Positions 7,396 to 14,920 of a stretch of 64,000 bases of DNA are shown here, piece after piece. Numbering within the stretch: the stretch's first letter is position 1; every line of letters begins with the position of its first letter. The stretch is from DATFVA01 sp963800255 (GTDB taxonomy: Bacteria; Bacteroidota; Ignavibacteria; Ignavibacteriales; Ignavibacteriaceae). The notes under the pieces are model-generated. The model did no database searches. It saw only the letters and a list, made by a program, of their open reading frames with translations, and was not told the DNA's origin. Both the position numbers and the translations under genes were made by a program. The stretch covers positions 62,001 to 126,000 of the forward strand of contig CAWDAK010000011.1 of assembly GCA_963800255.1 (NCBI GenBank). The letters run 5' to 3'.

Positions 7396-9903
7396 TTAAA
7401 ATCCTCTTCCAAATTGAAAATGGAAAAGCCAGGCAGGGTCTTTTCCGTCAACTATCTGACGGTCAAAACCATAACCCAGATCAAATCCTATGAGTCCGAT
7501 AGGGTTGATCATTATCCTTGCGCCAAAGCCTACAGATCTTCTCAGGTCGAAAGGATCAGTCTTATTCAGATCTTCCCATACGTTGCCTGCTTCAGCGAAT
7601 GCAATAAGGTAAAGCGGAATAGGATCAAGAGTAACTGCAAACCTTAATTCCGAAGTATACCTTGTCATTACGCGTCCGCCTATTACATTACCTATTGAAT
7701 TTCTTGGGCCTACAGTACGGTCATCATATCCTCTCAAGGGAGAAGTTGCTATGATGAGTCCGTTTCCCCCCATATAAAAGAACTCGAAAGGCTGTATCTG
7801 TGTACCCTTAACTATTTCTTCTATATAACCCATGTCGGCGGTTGTATAGAATACAAGCCTGTTTGAGCCAAAGAGCCTCTTATACCATTCAGCCTTGAAA
7901 CCCAGCTTATAATAATCAACATCGCCGGGTAGAAGCGGACCGCCTGAAAGCTGGCCGTCGAGAGAAATATTGGAGCCGGTTGAAGGGAAAATAGGGTTAT
8001 CTATATCCTTCCTTGAGATTGTGGCTCCTACCGTGTACTGGCGCGATTGACCTTCAGCGTAATAATTTCCTCCATTTATTACATTATTATACTGGAACTT
8101 GAAGAGTCCCTGTATATAAAAGAAATCATCCGGCCATTTTAACCTTCGTCCCACTTTTAATGTTCCGCCTGATTGGCGTAAATCATAAATATATGCCTGA
8201 CGGGTATCAAAAACTTCTGCTCCAACAAGTGTAGGCGTATCCATAAACCAGGGCTCTGTAAAGCCGAGGGTAAACGTACGGTAGAGACTTCCGACCCCGA
8301 ACTGCCAGTTAAAGCTTAATATCTGTCCGCCTCCAAGCCTGAAAGGTTCAGCGATTGAAAAGTTGGTCAGAGTAATTCCTACTGAACCGCTGAAGCCAAA
8401 ACTTCCGCTGTAACCTACGGAAGCGTTCAGGTAATCACTCGACTTTTCCTCCACACCGAAAACAACGTTTACTGTGCTGTCATTTGCCAAAGAATAGTCG
8501 ATTGCCTGCGGACCATATAATTTTTCCACGTTAAAGTACTGGAGGTTAGCAAGCTGCTGTATGCTTCTTAAAAGCAGACCGCGGTTAAAGTAATCACCCG
8601 GGATTGTATAGAGCTCTCTTCTTATTACTTTATCTTTTGTTTTATCATTCCCTGTTATATCAACTTTGCCTACCCTGAACTGGTTTCTTTCTTCTATTCG
8701 TATTGAAATATCCATGGAATCAGGCTGGACCTTCTTCTCTGTGGCCTGAACATTATAAGTCAGGTACCCGTTATCGAGATACAGCGAGGATACATCGGTC
8801 TGTTTCTCATTGCCGTGAAGGTTTCTTTCGAATTTTTCATAATCATAAATATCTCCCTTGGAGAAGTCGAGTCTCTGCCTCAGTACTTCATCAGGAAAAA
8901 CAGTATTACCAACAAACGAGATATTTCTTACTTTATACTGTGGTCCTTCGTAAACATTTATAAGTATTTCAAGATCTTTGTTATCGTTATAATATATAAG
9001 AGAGTCGGAAATGATTTCTGCATCTCTGTAACCATTCTTCTGGTAGAACTTTACAATAAGGTCTTTGTCTTCCTGATATTTATCAGGATGGAACTGAGCA
9101 CTGCTCCAGAACTTCCACCATTCTGATTCCTGAGTTTCATCCATCGCACCGCGAAGATCTGAATCATCAAATGCATTATTTCCTGTAAATTCGATTTTTC
9201 TGACGGTAACTTCCTCACCTTCATCCACAACCAGTTTAAGTAATTTTCTTTCCTTTATCCTGGATATCAGATCTGAGTAAGTAATTTCACTCTTAGGATA
9301 TTCAACCTGGTACTCATCAGAAAGGTCTTTTTCATTACGCCAGGTTATAACAATGTCATCTTCTGTTGTATCTGCAGCAAAGTAATCAAATCTTTCAGTA
9401 TTAACTTTTGCGTTTAAGTACCCTTCCTCAGCATAAAGCTTAAGCACCCTCTGTTCAAAGTTTGTAATTTCCTGAGGTTTTAATATCTGTCCTCTTACAA
9501 AATTAGATTTCTTTTCTATATCATCAGCATCAATTTCATCATTGCCTTCAATAACCAGTTTTTCAAACCGTGGATATTCAGTAACTTTAATTAAGAGGAA
9601 AACGCCGTTATCGAGCTGCTTCTCTATTACGATTTCAACATTAGAAAAGATATTCAGTGACCAAAGCTGCTTAATGGCATTCATTGTCTGATCACCTGGA
9701 ACCTGAATTTCATCTCCCACTTTCAGTCCGCTGTTTGCTATTATTGTACTTGCATCTGCCGACTGATTCCCTTCTACGGAGATACCAAGCACTTTATAAA
9801 TTTTAGGCTGCTGTTCCTGGGCATGCAGAACACCGCATGTCAGCAGGAAAACGAATATTATGTATGAAAAATTAAGCAGTTTCTTTAGGAAGGGTTGAGA
9901 CAT
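7396..9903 (-). CDS. bamA: Outer membrane protein assembly factor BamA
   Basis: BamA inserts beta-barrel proteins into the outer membrane. The 835-residue protein has a signal segment, then five POTRA-like modules (first starting YKVLGISVEGNQSADASTII, others at FEKLVIEGNDEI, VRKIEFTGNNAFDDSDLR, VRNISFVGNTVFPDEVL and VGKVDITGNDKTKDKVIRREL). A 16-stranded Omp85 barrel follows. The conserved L6-loop motif appears as SPLRGYDDRTVGPRNS. The C-terminus ends in Phe (FHFQFGRGF), as barrels do. Its start overlaps the uppS 3' end by 32 bases. Confidence 0.96.
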   Translation of the reverse strand: MSQPFLKKLLNFSYIIFVFLLTCGVLHAQEQQPKIYKVLGISVEGNQSADASTIIANSGLKVGDEIQVPGDQTMNAIKQLWSLNIFSNVEIVIEKQLDNGVFLLIKVTEYPRFEKLVIEGNDEIDADDIEKKSNFVRGQILKPQEITNFEQRVLKLYAEEGYLNAKVNTERFDYFAADTTEDDIVITWRNEKDLSDEYQVEYPKSEITYSDLISRIKERKLLKLVVDEGEEVTVRKIEFTGNNAFDDSDLRGAMDETQESEWWKFWSSAQFHPDKYQEDKDLIVKFYQKNGYRDAEIISDSLIYYNDNKDLEILINVYEGPQYKVRNISFVGNTVFPDEVLRQRLDFSKGDIYDYEKFERNLHGNEKQTDVSSLYLDNGYLTYNVQATEKKVQPDSMDISIRIEERNQFRVGKVDITGNDKTKDKVIRRELYTIPGDYFNRGLLLRSIQQLANLQYFNVEKLYGPQAIDYSLANDSTVNVVFGVEEKSSDYLNASVGYSGSFGFSGSVGITLTNFSIAEPFRLGGGQILSFNWQFGVGSLYRTFTLGFTEPWFMDTPTLVGAEVFDTRQAYIYDLRQSGGTLKVGRRLKWPDDFFYIQGLFKFQYNNVINGGNYYAEGQSRQYTVGATISRKDIDNPIFPSTGSNISLDGQLSGGPLLPGDVDYYKLGFKAEWYKRLFGSNRLVFYTTADMGYIEEIVKGTQIQPFEFFYMGGNGLIIATSPLRGYDDRTVGPRNSIGNVIGGRVMTRYTSELRFAVTLDPIPLYLIAFAEAGNVWEDLNKTDPFDLRRSVGFGARIMINPIGLIGFDLGYGFDRQIVDGKDPAWLFHFQFGRGF

Positions 9904-10690
9904 TCTTTAAGCCTTTTTCATTCTTTTTTATTTGTTCACTTACTTTACCGAATCTCCGCTCCCTTTTCTGGAAACTTTTAATAGCTTCATAAAGATGAAC
10001 CCTTTTGAAATTCGGCCAGTATACATCTGTAATATAGAACTCAGTATATGCAATCTGCCAAAGCAGAAAATTGCTTACCCTGAATTCCCCGCTTGTCCTT
10101 ATGAGCAGATCGGGATCGGGCATATTCTGAGTAGTAAGGAAACCTGAAAAAGCAGCCTCATTAATATCTTCTATTGAAAGTTCATTTTTCGAAACCTTTT
10201 CGGCGACTTTTTTTATTCCTTCAAGGATCTCCCATCGTCCGCTGTAGCTAAGAGCTAAATTAAGAGTCATCTTCTTGTTCTTTGAAGTCCTTTTCATATC
10301 CTCTATAAGTCTGTTACGGACTTCCACAGGCAGTGATTCGATGTTTCCTATAGTGGTAAGTTTGATATCGTTCTCCATCAGCTCATCAGTCCGGTCTTTC
10401 AGACTTTTAAGCAGAAGACGCATAAGCATTGAAACTTCATCTTTGGGTCTTTTCCAGTTTTCTGTGGAGAAGGTATAGAGGGTAAGGTATTTTACTCCTA
10501 TCTGTGCGCATGCTTCAACAATATCCCTAACAGTATCGACTCCTTTTTTGTGGCCAGCTGCTCTTGGGAGTCCTTTACCGCGGGCCCACCTGCCGTTTCC
10601 GTCCATGATTATGGCAATATGAACGGGAACCTCGCCTGATTTTTTTAAGTCCTGCTGAAGCTTTTCATCCTGTTCAGTACGTCTGACCAA
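9872..10690 (-). CDS. uppS: Undecaprenyl diphosphate synthase
   Basis: UppS makes the C55 lipid carrier used for peptidoglycan and O-antigen. The 272-residue protein shows HIAIIMDGNGRWARGKGLPRAAGHKKG with the catalytic Asp and RW motif, then YLTLYTFSTENWKRP, LNLALSYSGRWEI and the C-terminal PDLLIRTSGEFRVSNFLLWQIAYTE region. The likely start is TTG with AGGA about 6 bases ahead. The gene reads into bamA, giving the common uppS-bamA-skp order. Confidence 0.95.
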   Translation of the reverse strand: MVRRTEQDEKLQQDLKKSGEVPVHIAIIMDGNGRWARGKGLPRAAGHKKGVDTVRDIVEACAQIGVKYLTLYTFSTENWKRPKDEVSMLMRLLLKSLKDRTDELMENDIKLTTIGNIESLPVEVRNRLIEDMKRTSKNKKMTLNLALSYSGRWEILEGIKKVAEKVSKNELSIEDINEAAFSGFLTTQNMPDPDLLIRTSGEFRVSNFLLWQIAYTEFYITDVYWPNFKRVHLYEAIKSFQKRERRFGKVSEQIKKNEKGLKNVSTLPKETA

Positions 10691-10858
10691 ATTCTGTCCT
10701 AAAAATTGATTAAGCGTGTAAAATTAACCCTAACCCCTCTGAATGTCAAGGTAGACAAACAGTCTAACCCGGGGATTAGATGTACAAATATACCGCGCTT
10801 ATGCAATAATAAAAGGGTAAAAAAGGATTATCCGTAAAGTATCGGCTTAAAGCAAACT

Positions 10859-11287
10859 TCAGGAAATAGGTACTTTACGGGCTCTGCGTGAGTGACCAAC
10901 GGCCGGCAGAGATTTATCGATTATGCTGAACAGCATTATGTTGCTTTTAATATTATTTGAAAGGGTGTTTATTAATCCCTTTGCGAGCAGGAGATGCTCT
11001 TCGGGAACACCAATATAGAGAGCCACCCTTTTTTGTGTAAATTTAGTTTGCCTGGTTGCAAGGTAGGATATTTTGTCCAAAAGCCTGTGGTCCTTAAAGT
11101 CTTCCTCAGACAAAGTGAGACCAATAGCGTAATCTTTTCCCTGTCTTGCTATTATGTCAACATCAAATCCTCCAATTTTATCAGGCTCCGGAAGATATGT
11201 TCCATATTTTCTGCTAACGGTCATATATCCGTTTTTCCAGAATTGTTCGATCAGATAATCTATGTTTTTTCGTTTCATAGTATTCAT
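10859..11287 (-). CDS. Uncharacterised protein, possible degenerate PD-(D/E)XK nuclease fold
   Basis: The 142-residue product is not recognised as a named family. The middle, GGFDVDIIARQGKDYAIGLT, resembles the core of restriction-endonuclease-like folds, in which Asp is followed by a strand bearing E-x-K. Here the expected E-x-K is G-L-T, so if the fold is right it is probably not a nuclease. A strong AAGGAGG site precedes the ATG at 11287. The gene lies 13 bases after the WYL-like gene and so probably belongs to the lexA operon. The C-terminus is basic (HSRRARKVPIS). The fold call is inference. Confidence 0.5.
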   Translation of the reverse strand: MNTMKRKNIDYLIEQFWKNGYMTVSRKYGTYLPEPDKIGGFDVDIIARQGKDYAIGLTLSEEDFKDHRLLDKISYLATRQTKFTQKRVALYIGVPEEHLLLAKGLINTLSNNIKSNIMLFSIIDKSLPAVGHSRRARKVPIS

Positions 11288-11300
11288 TCTGTTAACCTCC

Positions 11301-11549
11301 TTAGACTGCTCTTGGCATTAAAGGTATTATTGGAGAAAACCTGATACTTTTTAACACCCTGATATTTGCAATCCTGTGATATTCAAATTTCCTGATTTCG
11401 CTGGAGTTATTGGTTCTGCCGTAAATAACCATTTTGCCATCTTTCTCCCGGGTGATATAGTAAGGATCAAGAACAACTTCATTTAACTGGTAGAGAAATC
11501 TTACACGGTTCCTGTTTTTTATGGCTGATGTAAAAAGCTGGGATTTCAT
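11301..11549 (-). CDS. Small WYL-domain-like protein
   Basis: The 82-residue protein resembles part of a WYL domain: RNRVRFLYQLNEVVLDPYYI, then GKMVIYGRTNNSSEIRKFEYHRIANIRVL. This matches the order of basic strand, L.PY.I, [W/V][Y/I].G, and F...RI in WYL sensors, which bind nucleic acid or small ligands and often control DNA repair and defence genes. There is no DNA-binding domain attached. The frame is open to 11576, but GGAG sits 7 bases before the ATG at 11549, which is preferred and leaves 14 bases after the lexA stop. Confidence 0.5.
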   Translation of the reverse strand: MKSQLFTSAIKNRNRVRFLYQLNEVVLDPYYITREKDGKMVIYGRTNNSSEIRKFEYHRIANIRVLKSIRFSPIIPLMPRAV

Positions 11550-11563
11550 TTTTGTCTCCGTTT

Positions 11564-12202
11564 TTAATTTAACCACCGGACAACTCCGGTGACTTTTCCA
11601 ACTATTTTAAATTCTTTTGATTTATCGACTTCAATCGGCTGATAATTTTCATTCTGCGGAAGAAGTCTTATCTGGTTATTTTTCATTTCAAAAGTCTTTA
11701 CAGTAACCTCGTCCTCCAGCATTGCTACAACAATATCACCATTGGAGGCCTCACTGCGTGGGGTAACGATCACAAGGTCATTTTCGAATATTCCCGCATT
11801 AACCATACTGTCACCTTTAACTTTGAGAGCAAAACAATCCTGGGATTTTTTCATAAAAGCAGAATCTATAACAACACTTCCTTCTATATTCTCCACAGCC
11901 AGTATTGGTGAACCTGCAGCAACCCGGCCGACAATAGGTATCCGGCGGTAAACATCATTCCTTATTTCATCTGATTCAGAAAGATCATCCTTCACTATCG
12001 AGATTCCCCGGCTTGCATTACTTTCTATATTCAGATACCCTTTCTTTACCAGAGCATCAAGATGCCGTTTTACACCGAATGTGGAAGAGATTGAAAATCT
12101 GCGGCCGATTTCGCGAAGAGTAGGAGGATAACCATTTTTATCTCTGAACTCGTGTATGAAGCTCAGGATTTCCTGCTGACGATCTGTTAACTCATTTTTC
12201 AT
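11564..12202 (-). CDS. lexA: LexA repressor / SOS autoprotease
   Basis: LexA represses SOS genes and cleaves itself when RecA filaments form. In the 212-residue protein the winged helix is at 1-65 (TDRQQEILSFIHEFRDKNGYPPT then FGVKRHLDALVKKGYL). The cleavage site is Ala96-Gly97 in RVAAGSPILA. The nucleophile is Ser132 in VKGDSMV and the general base is Lys169 in VTVKTF. Length and motifs are normal. Two palindromic operator-like sites lie just upstream, so autoregulation is likely. Two small uncharacterised genes follow in the same direction. Confidence 0.96.
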   Translation of the reverse strand: MKNELTDRQQEILSFIHEFRDKNGYPPTLREIGRRFSISSTFGVKRHLDALVKKGYLNIESNASRGISIVKDDLSESDEIRNDVYRRIPIVGRVAAGSPILAVENIEGSVVIDSAFMKKSQDCFALKVKGDSMVNAGIFENDLVIVTPRSEASNGDIVVAMLEDEVTVKTFEMKNNQIRLLPQNENYQPIEVDKSKEFKIVGKVTGVVRWLN

Positions 12203-12204
12203 AT

Positions 12205-12222
12205 AGTGCTCAATTGTTCACT
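12205..12222 (-). promoter_or_regulatory. LexA operator-like palindrome 1
   Basis: The plus-strand sequence AGTGCTCAATTGTTCACT is a near-perfect 18-bp inverted repeat, with arms AGTG..CA and TG..CACT. It ends 3 bases before the lexA start codon, so binding would block the ribosome-site and start region. It shares arms with the second site. Confidence 0.65.
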
Positions 12223-12230
12223 GCTAATAT

Positions 12231-12248
12231 AGTGTTCATATGAGCACT
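12231..12248 (-). promoter_or_regulatory. LexA operator-like palindrome 2
   Basis: The sequence AGTGTTCATATGAGCACT is an 18-bp inverted repeat with one mismatched pair. Its centre is 26 bases from that of the first site. A TATATT sequence that could serve as a -10 element lies between the two on the minus strand. The derived consensus AGTGYTCA-NN-TGARCACT is a prediction. Confidence 0.65.
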
Positions 12249-12324
12249 TGTCAAGAGAAATCGAATAATTTTTTTAATATTTTTTTCATATAGTAATAAA
12301 TCACCAGAAACCGTGACTCGCGGT

Positions 12325-12567
12325 GATGCACCCGAGTAAGGAGGCGGAGGGGAGGATTATTATGATATGGAACCTTCTATTAACATTTTACCGCTATGCG
12401 GCAATGAATTGAATATGTGGACATCGTGAATCCACGGACATAGTACGATGCACCAGGGAAAGGAGGCGGAGGGGAGGATTATTATGGAATGGAACCTTCT
12501 ATTAACTTTTTGCCGCGATTCGGCAAGGAACCGAATACTGGGATATCTATGCGGCAAGGAACCGAAT
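12325..12567. repeat. Two tandem 90-bp repeat units with 122-bp period, plus a partial third
   Basis: Positions 12325-12414 and 12447-12536 are about 85 percent alike and in phase. Each starts GATGCACC, carries a purine tract containing GGAGGCGGAGGGGAGG, then ATTATTATG and ATGGAACCTTCTATTAAC, then a short hairpin whose stem is kept although bases differ (CCGC-TAT-GCGG against TTGCCG-CGATT-CGGCAA). A third fragment, GCGGCAAGGAACCGAAT, lies at 12551-12567. Each unit is preceded by another hairpin (ATCACC/GGTGAT and GTGGA/TCCAC). It fills the 440-base gap between lexA and ilvE. Function unknown. Confidence 0.8.
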
Positions 12568-12590
12568 GCGGGGTTGATGTTTTTAAGCAA

Positions 12591-12617
12591 AAAAGGCTGC
12601 CATCACGGGCAGCCTTT
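12591..12617 (-). terminator. Rho-independent terminator of ilvE
   Basis: The arms AAAGGCTGCC and GGCAGCCTTT form a perfect 10-bp stem. On the minus strand it is followed by a T run, 28 bases after the ilvE stop. Confidence 0.85.
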
Positions 12618-12644
12618 ATATAAAAGAAAGGAATTAACTTCGGG

Positions 12645-13721
12645 TTAAGCTTCGACCTGTTTTTTTTCCAGATAGGTTAGCCAATTATATCGATCAGGTT
12701 TTGAACCGTACTGAATAGCTGTAATTTCATTGAAGAGTTTCAAAGCAAATCCATCATCGGTAAAGTTCATTTCAAGTTCTTTATACTTCACCAGTCCAAC
12801 CATAGAAATAACTGCAGCTGTTCCGGTACCAAAAACGCCAAGAACATTTCCTTTTTTATATTCATCGATAACTTCCTGCACTGAAATGAGTCTTTCAGAT
12901 ACTTTCATTTCCCAGTCATTCAAAATCTGAAGAACGGATTTCCTTGTTATACCCGGAAGGATACTACCGGTAAGTTTCGGTGTAACAATCTCATTTTTAA
13001 ATCTTACAAAGATATTCATCGTGCCTACTTCTTCAATATACTTCTGTTCAACCCCGTCCAGCCACAATACCTGTGTAAAACCCTGTTCCCTCGCCTGTTG
13101 AGCAGCCAGAAGGCTGGCCGCATAGTTTGCGGGAGTTTTGCATTCCCCGAGACCTTTTCTAACAGCTCTTACAAAATCATCCTGGACCAAAATCTTAACC
13201 GGTTTAAAACCTTCGGGATAATAAGCTCCCACAGGAGAAAGTAATATTACCAGTTTATATGTAGTTGAAGGACGCACACCCAGGATTTCATCTGTACCAA
13301 ATATGAAGGGTCTAATATAGAGAGATTCTCCGCGTTTTGCCGGAATCCAGTTCTGCTCTATTGCAACCAGTTCTTTCAGTGCATAAAGCATAAACTCCTC
13401 ATCTACTTCAGGGATGCATATTCTTTTAGAAGATCTGTTTAATCTTTTAAAGTGTTCATCGGGACGGAAAATGGCAATATCACCGCTAACAGTCTTATAT
13501 GCTTTCAGTCCTTCAAATACAGCCTGCCCATAATGGATAAACATTGTGGAGGGATGAATCGATAGATCTTCAAGTGGTTTTATTACAGGATTGTGCCAGC
13601 CTTGCTTGGGACTATAGTCCATTTCAAATATATGATCAGTAAAAATAACACCAAAACCCGGGTTATCGGGCAGAACAACTTTCTCAGCTCTTTCTTTTAT
13701 TTGATAAGTAATTTTATCCAT
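12645..13721 (-). CDS. ilvE: Branched-chain amino acid aminotransferase
   Basis: This PLP enzyme interconverts branched-chain amino acids and their 2-oxo acids. It is a class II-type BCAT of about 358 residues. Visible motifs are FGVIFTDHIFEMDYSPKQGW, FIHYGQAVFEGLKAY, FRPDEHFKRLNRSSKRI, LYIRPFIFGTDEILGVRP, GECKTPANYAASLLAAQQA with the motif surrounding the cofactor pocket, EEVGTMNIFV and LTGSILPGITRKSVLQI. The frame opens with a GTG at 13730, but the ATG at 13721 has AGGTG 6 bases ahead and is preferred. It is a single-gene unit with its own terminator. Confidence 0.93.
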   Translation of the reverse strand: MDKITYQIKERAEKVVLPDNPGFGVIFTDHIFEMDYSPKQGWHNPVIKPLEDLSIHPSTMFIHYGQAVFEGLKAYKTVSGDIAIFRPDEHFKRLNRSSKRICIPEVDEEFMLYALKELVAIEQNWIPAKRGESLYIRPFIFGTDEILGVRPSTTYKLVILLSPVGAYYPEGFKPVKILVQDDFVRAVRKGLGECKTPANYAASLLAAQQAREQGFTQVLWLDGVEQKYIEEVGTMNIFVRFKNEIVTPKLTGSILPGITRKSVLQILNDWEMKVSERLISVQEVIDEYKKGNVLGVFGTGTAAVISMVGLVKYKELEMNFTDDGFALKLFNEITAIQYGSKPDRYNWLTYLEKKQVEA

Positions 13722-13787
13722 GGGCGGCACCTAATTAATAAAATGTATTTGTCCAATTATACACAAAATAATCGATAAATTAAACAG

Positions 13788-13817
13788 AAATGCCCGGTGG
13801 AGGGCTACCGGGCATTT
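13788..13817 (-). terminator. Terminator after the mlaE-type gene
   Basis: The stem TGCCCGGT / ACCGGGCA surrounds an 8-base loop, flanked by A and T runs (TTTCTGTTT on the minus strand). It lies between ilvE and the permease gene and should stop minus-strand transcripts from the permease. Confidence 0.75.
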
Positions 13818-13931
13818 ATGAATTGATTCATACCGGTAGCAGTTGATGAATCAATAATAACAGAATTCCAGAGAAATATAAGTTCAAATCGGAAAATAAG
13901 ATATGACGTGGAACTCAGATACCAGGGGACA

Positions 13932-14717
13932 CTAAAAGATCAGCATCCAGAGTATATAATCCAGTATAAGAATGAGGGCGGCCGACAATACAAACGACCT
14001 GATTGTAGCTAAACCGACACCCTCAGCACCGCCTTCAGTTCTGAATCCGATATGGCATCCCAGCAGTGATGTCACCCCCCCGAAAACAATGGTTTTAATT
14101 AGTCCCGCTACAAAATCCGGTATTACAAAAAACCGCTTCACCGAGGTGAAGAATACAGCATATGAAACATCCAGGAAATAATTCGACACGATATAGGCAC
14201 CAAGTACAGCAAGAACATTAGCAAATGTAACAAGCAGCGGCATCATGAGAACAGCAGCTAGGAAACGGGGCATGGCAAGATACCTAATAGGACTAATTGC
14301 CATCGTTTCAAGTGCATCGATTTGTTCTGTTACTTTCATTGTGCCCAGCTCTGCTGCAATAGAGGCTCCTACTCGCCCTGCAATAACTATCCCGGTCAAT
14401 ACTGGTCCAAGTTCTGTAACTATCGCCCGGCTTGTGGCGGCACCGAGGAATGACATCGGGGCAACTCCCTTAAGCTGGTATGCAGCCTGCCACGCAGCCA
14501 CTGCTCCGGTAAAAACTGCAATAATAAGTACCAGGGGGAGAGAATTAACACCAATATGCTCCATCTGATAGAAAATTATCTTCCTGCTTCTTGGAATAGA
14601 GGGGAAGCTCCGTATTATACCCCAGAGGAGCTGCGAAACCTGTCCCATCTCTCTAAAAAACTTTAATGCCTTATTACCGATAAATCGCAGAAAATGGAGC
14701 ATATTGCTGTTGCTCAT
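13932..14717 (-). CDS. MlaE-type ABC transporter permease
   Basis: The 261-residue protein is a MlaE/YrbE permease. These sit in the inner membrane and help move phospholipids between membranes together with an ATPase (MlaF) and an MCE protein (MlaD). Typical features are the N-terminal amphipathic helix, VLIIAVFTGAVAAWQAAYQL, TELGPVLTGIVIAGRVGASIAAELGTMKVTEQIDALE, and several hydrophobic spans. No ATPase or MCE gene is adjacent in the window, so partners must be elsewhere or the gene is a stand-alone paralogue. Confidence 0.88.
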   Translation of the reverse strand: MSNSNMLHFLRFIGNKALKFFREMGQVSQLLWGIIRSFPSIPRSRKIIFYQMEHIGVNSLPLVLIIAVFTGAVAAWQAAYQLKGVAPMSFLGAATSRAIVTELGPVLTGIVIAGRVGASIAAELGTMKVTEQIDALETMAISPIRYLAMPRFLAAVLMMPLLVTFANVLAVLGAYIVSNYFLDVSYAVFFTSVKRFFVIPDFVAGLIKTIVFGGVTSLLGCHIGFRTEGGAEGVGLATIRSFVLSAALILILDYILWMLIF

Positions 14718-14920
14718 ATTAATAGTGGAGCAAATTTAATAAATTTTTACATTCAGGGTGTTTTTAATCGAATTCATCCGAATAAAATTTTGTAGCCAAA
14801 GGCTGAAATATTATCTTTAAATATTCAATAGGATCAAATTATATATAGACTTACGGACAACAGGCTACCCGGAAAGGACTACCTGTTTTATCTCCTGATA
14901 AGTTTTAGGAAAGGATTTTT

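Noticed and set aside
12448..12648. 66-codon plus-strand open frame across repeat unit 2
   Set aside because: It runs through the ilvE terminator and has a repeat-derived sequence, and the matching frame in unit 1 stops after 16 codons.
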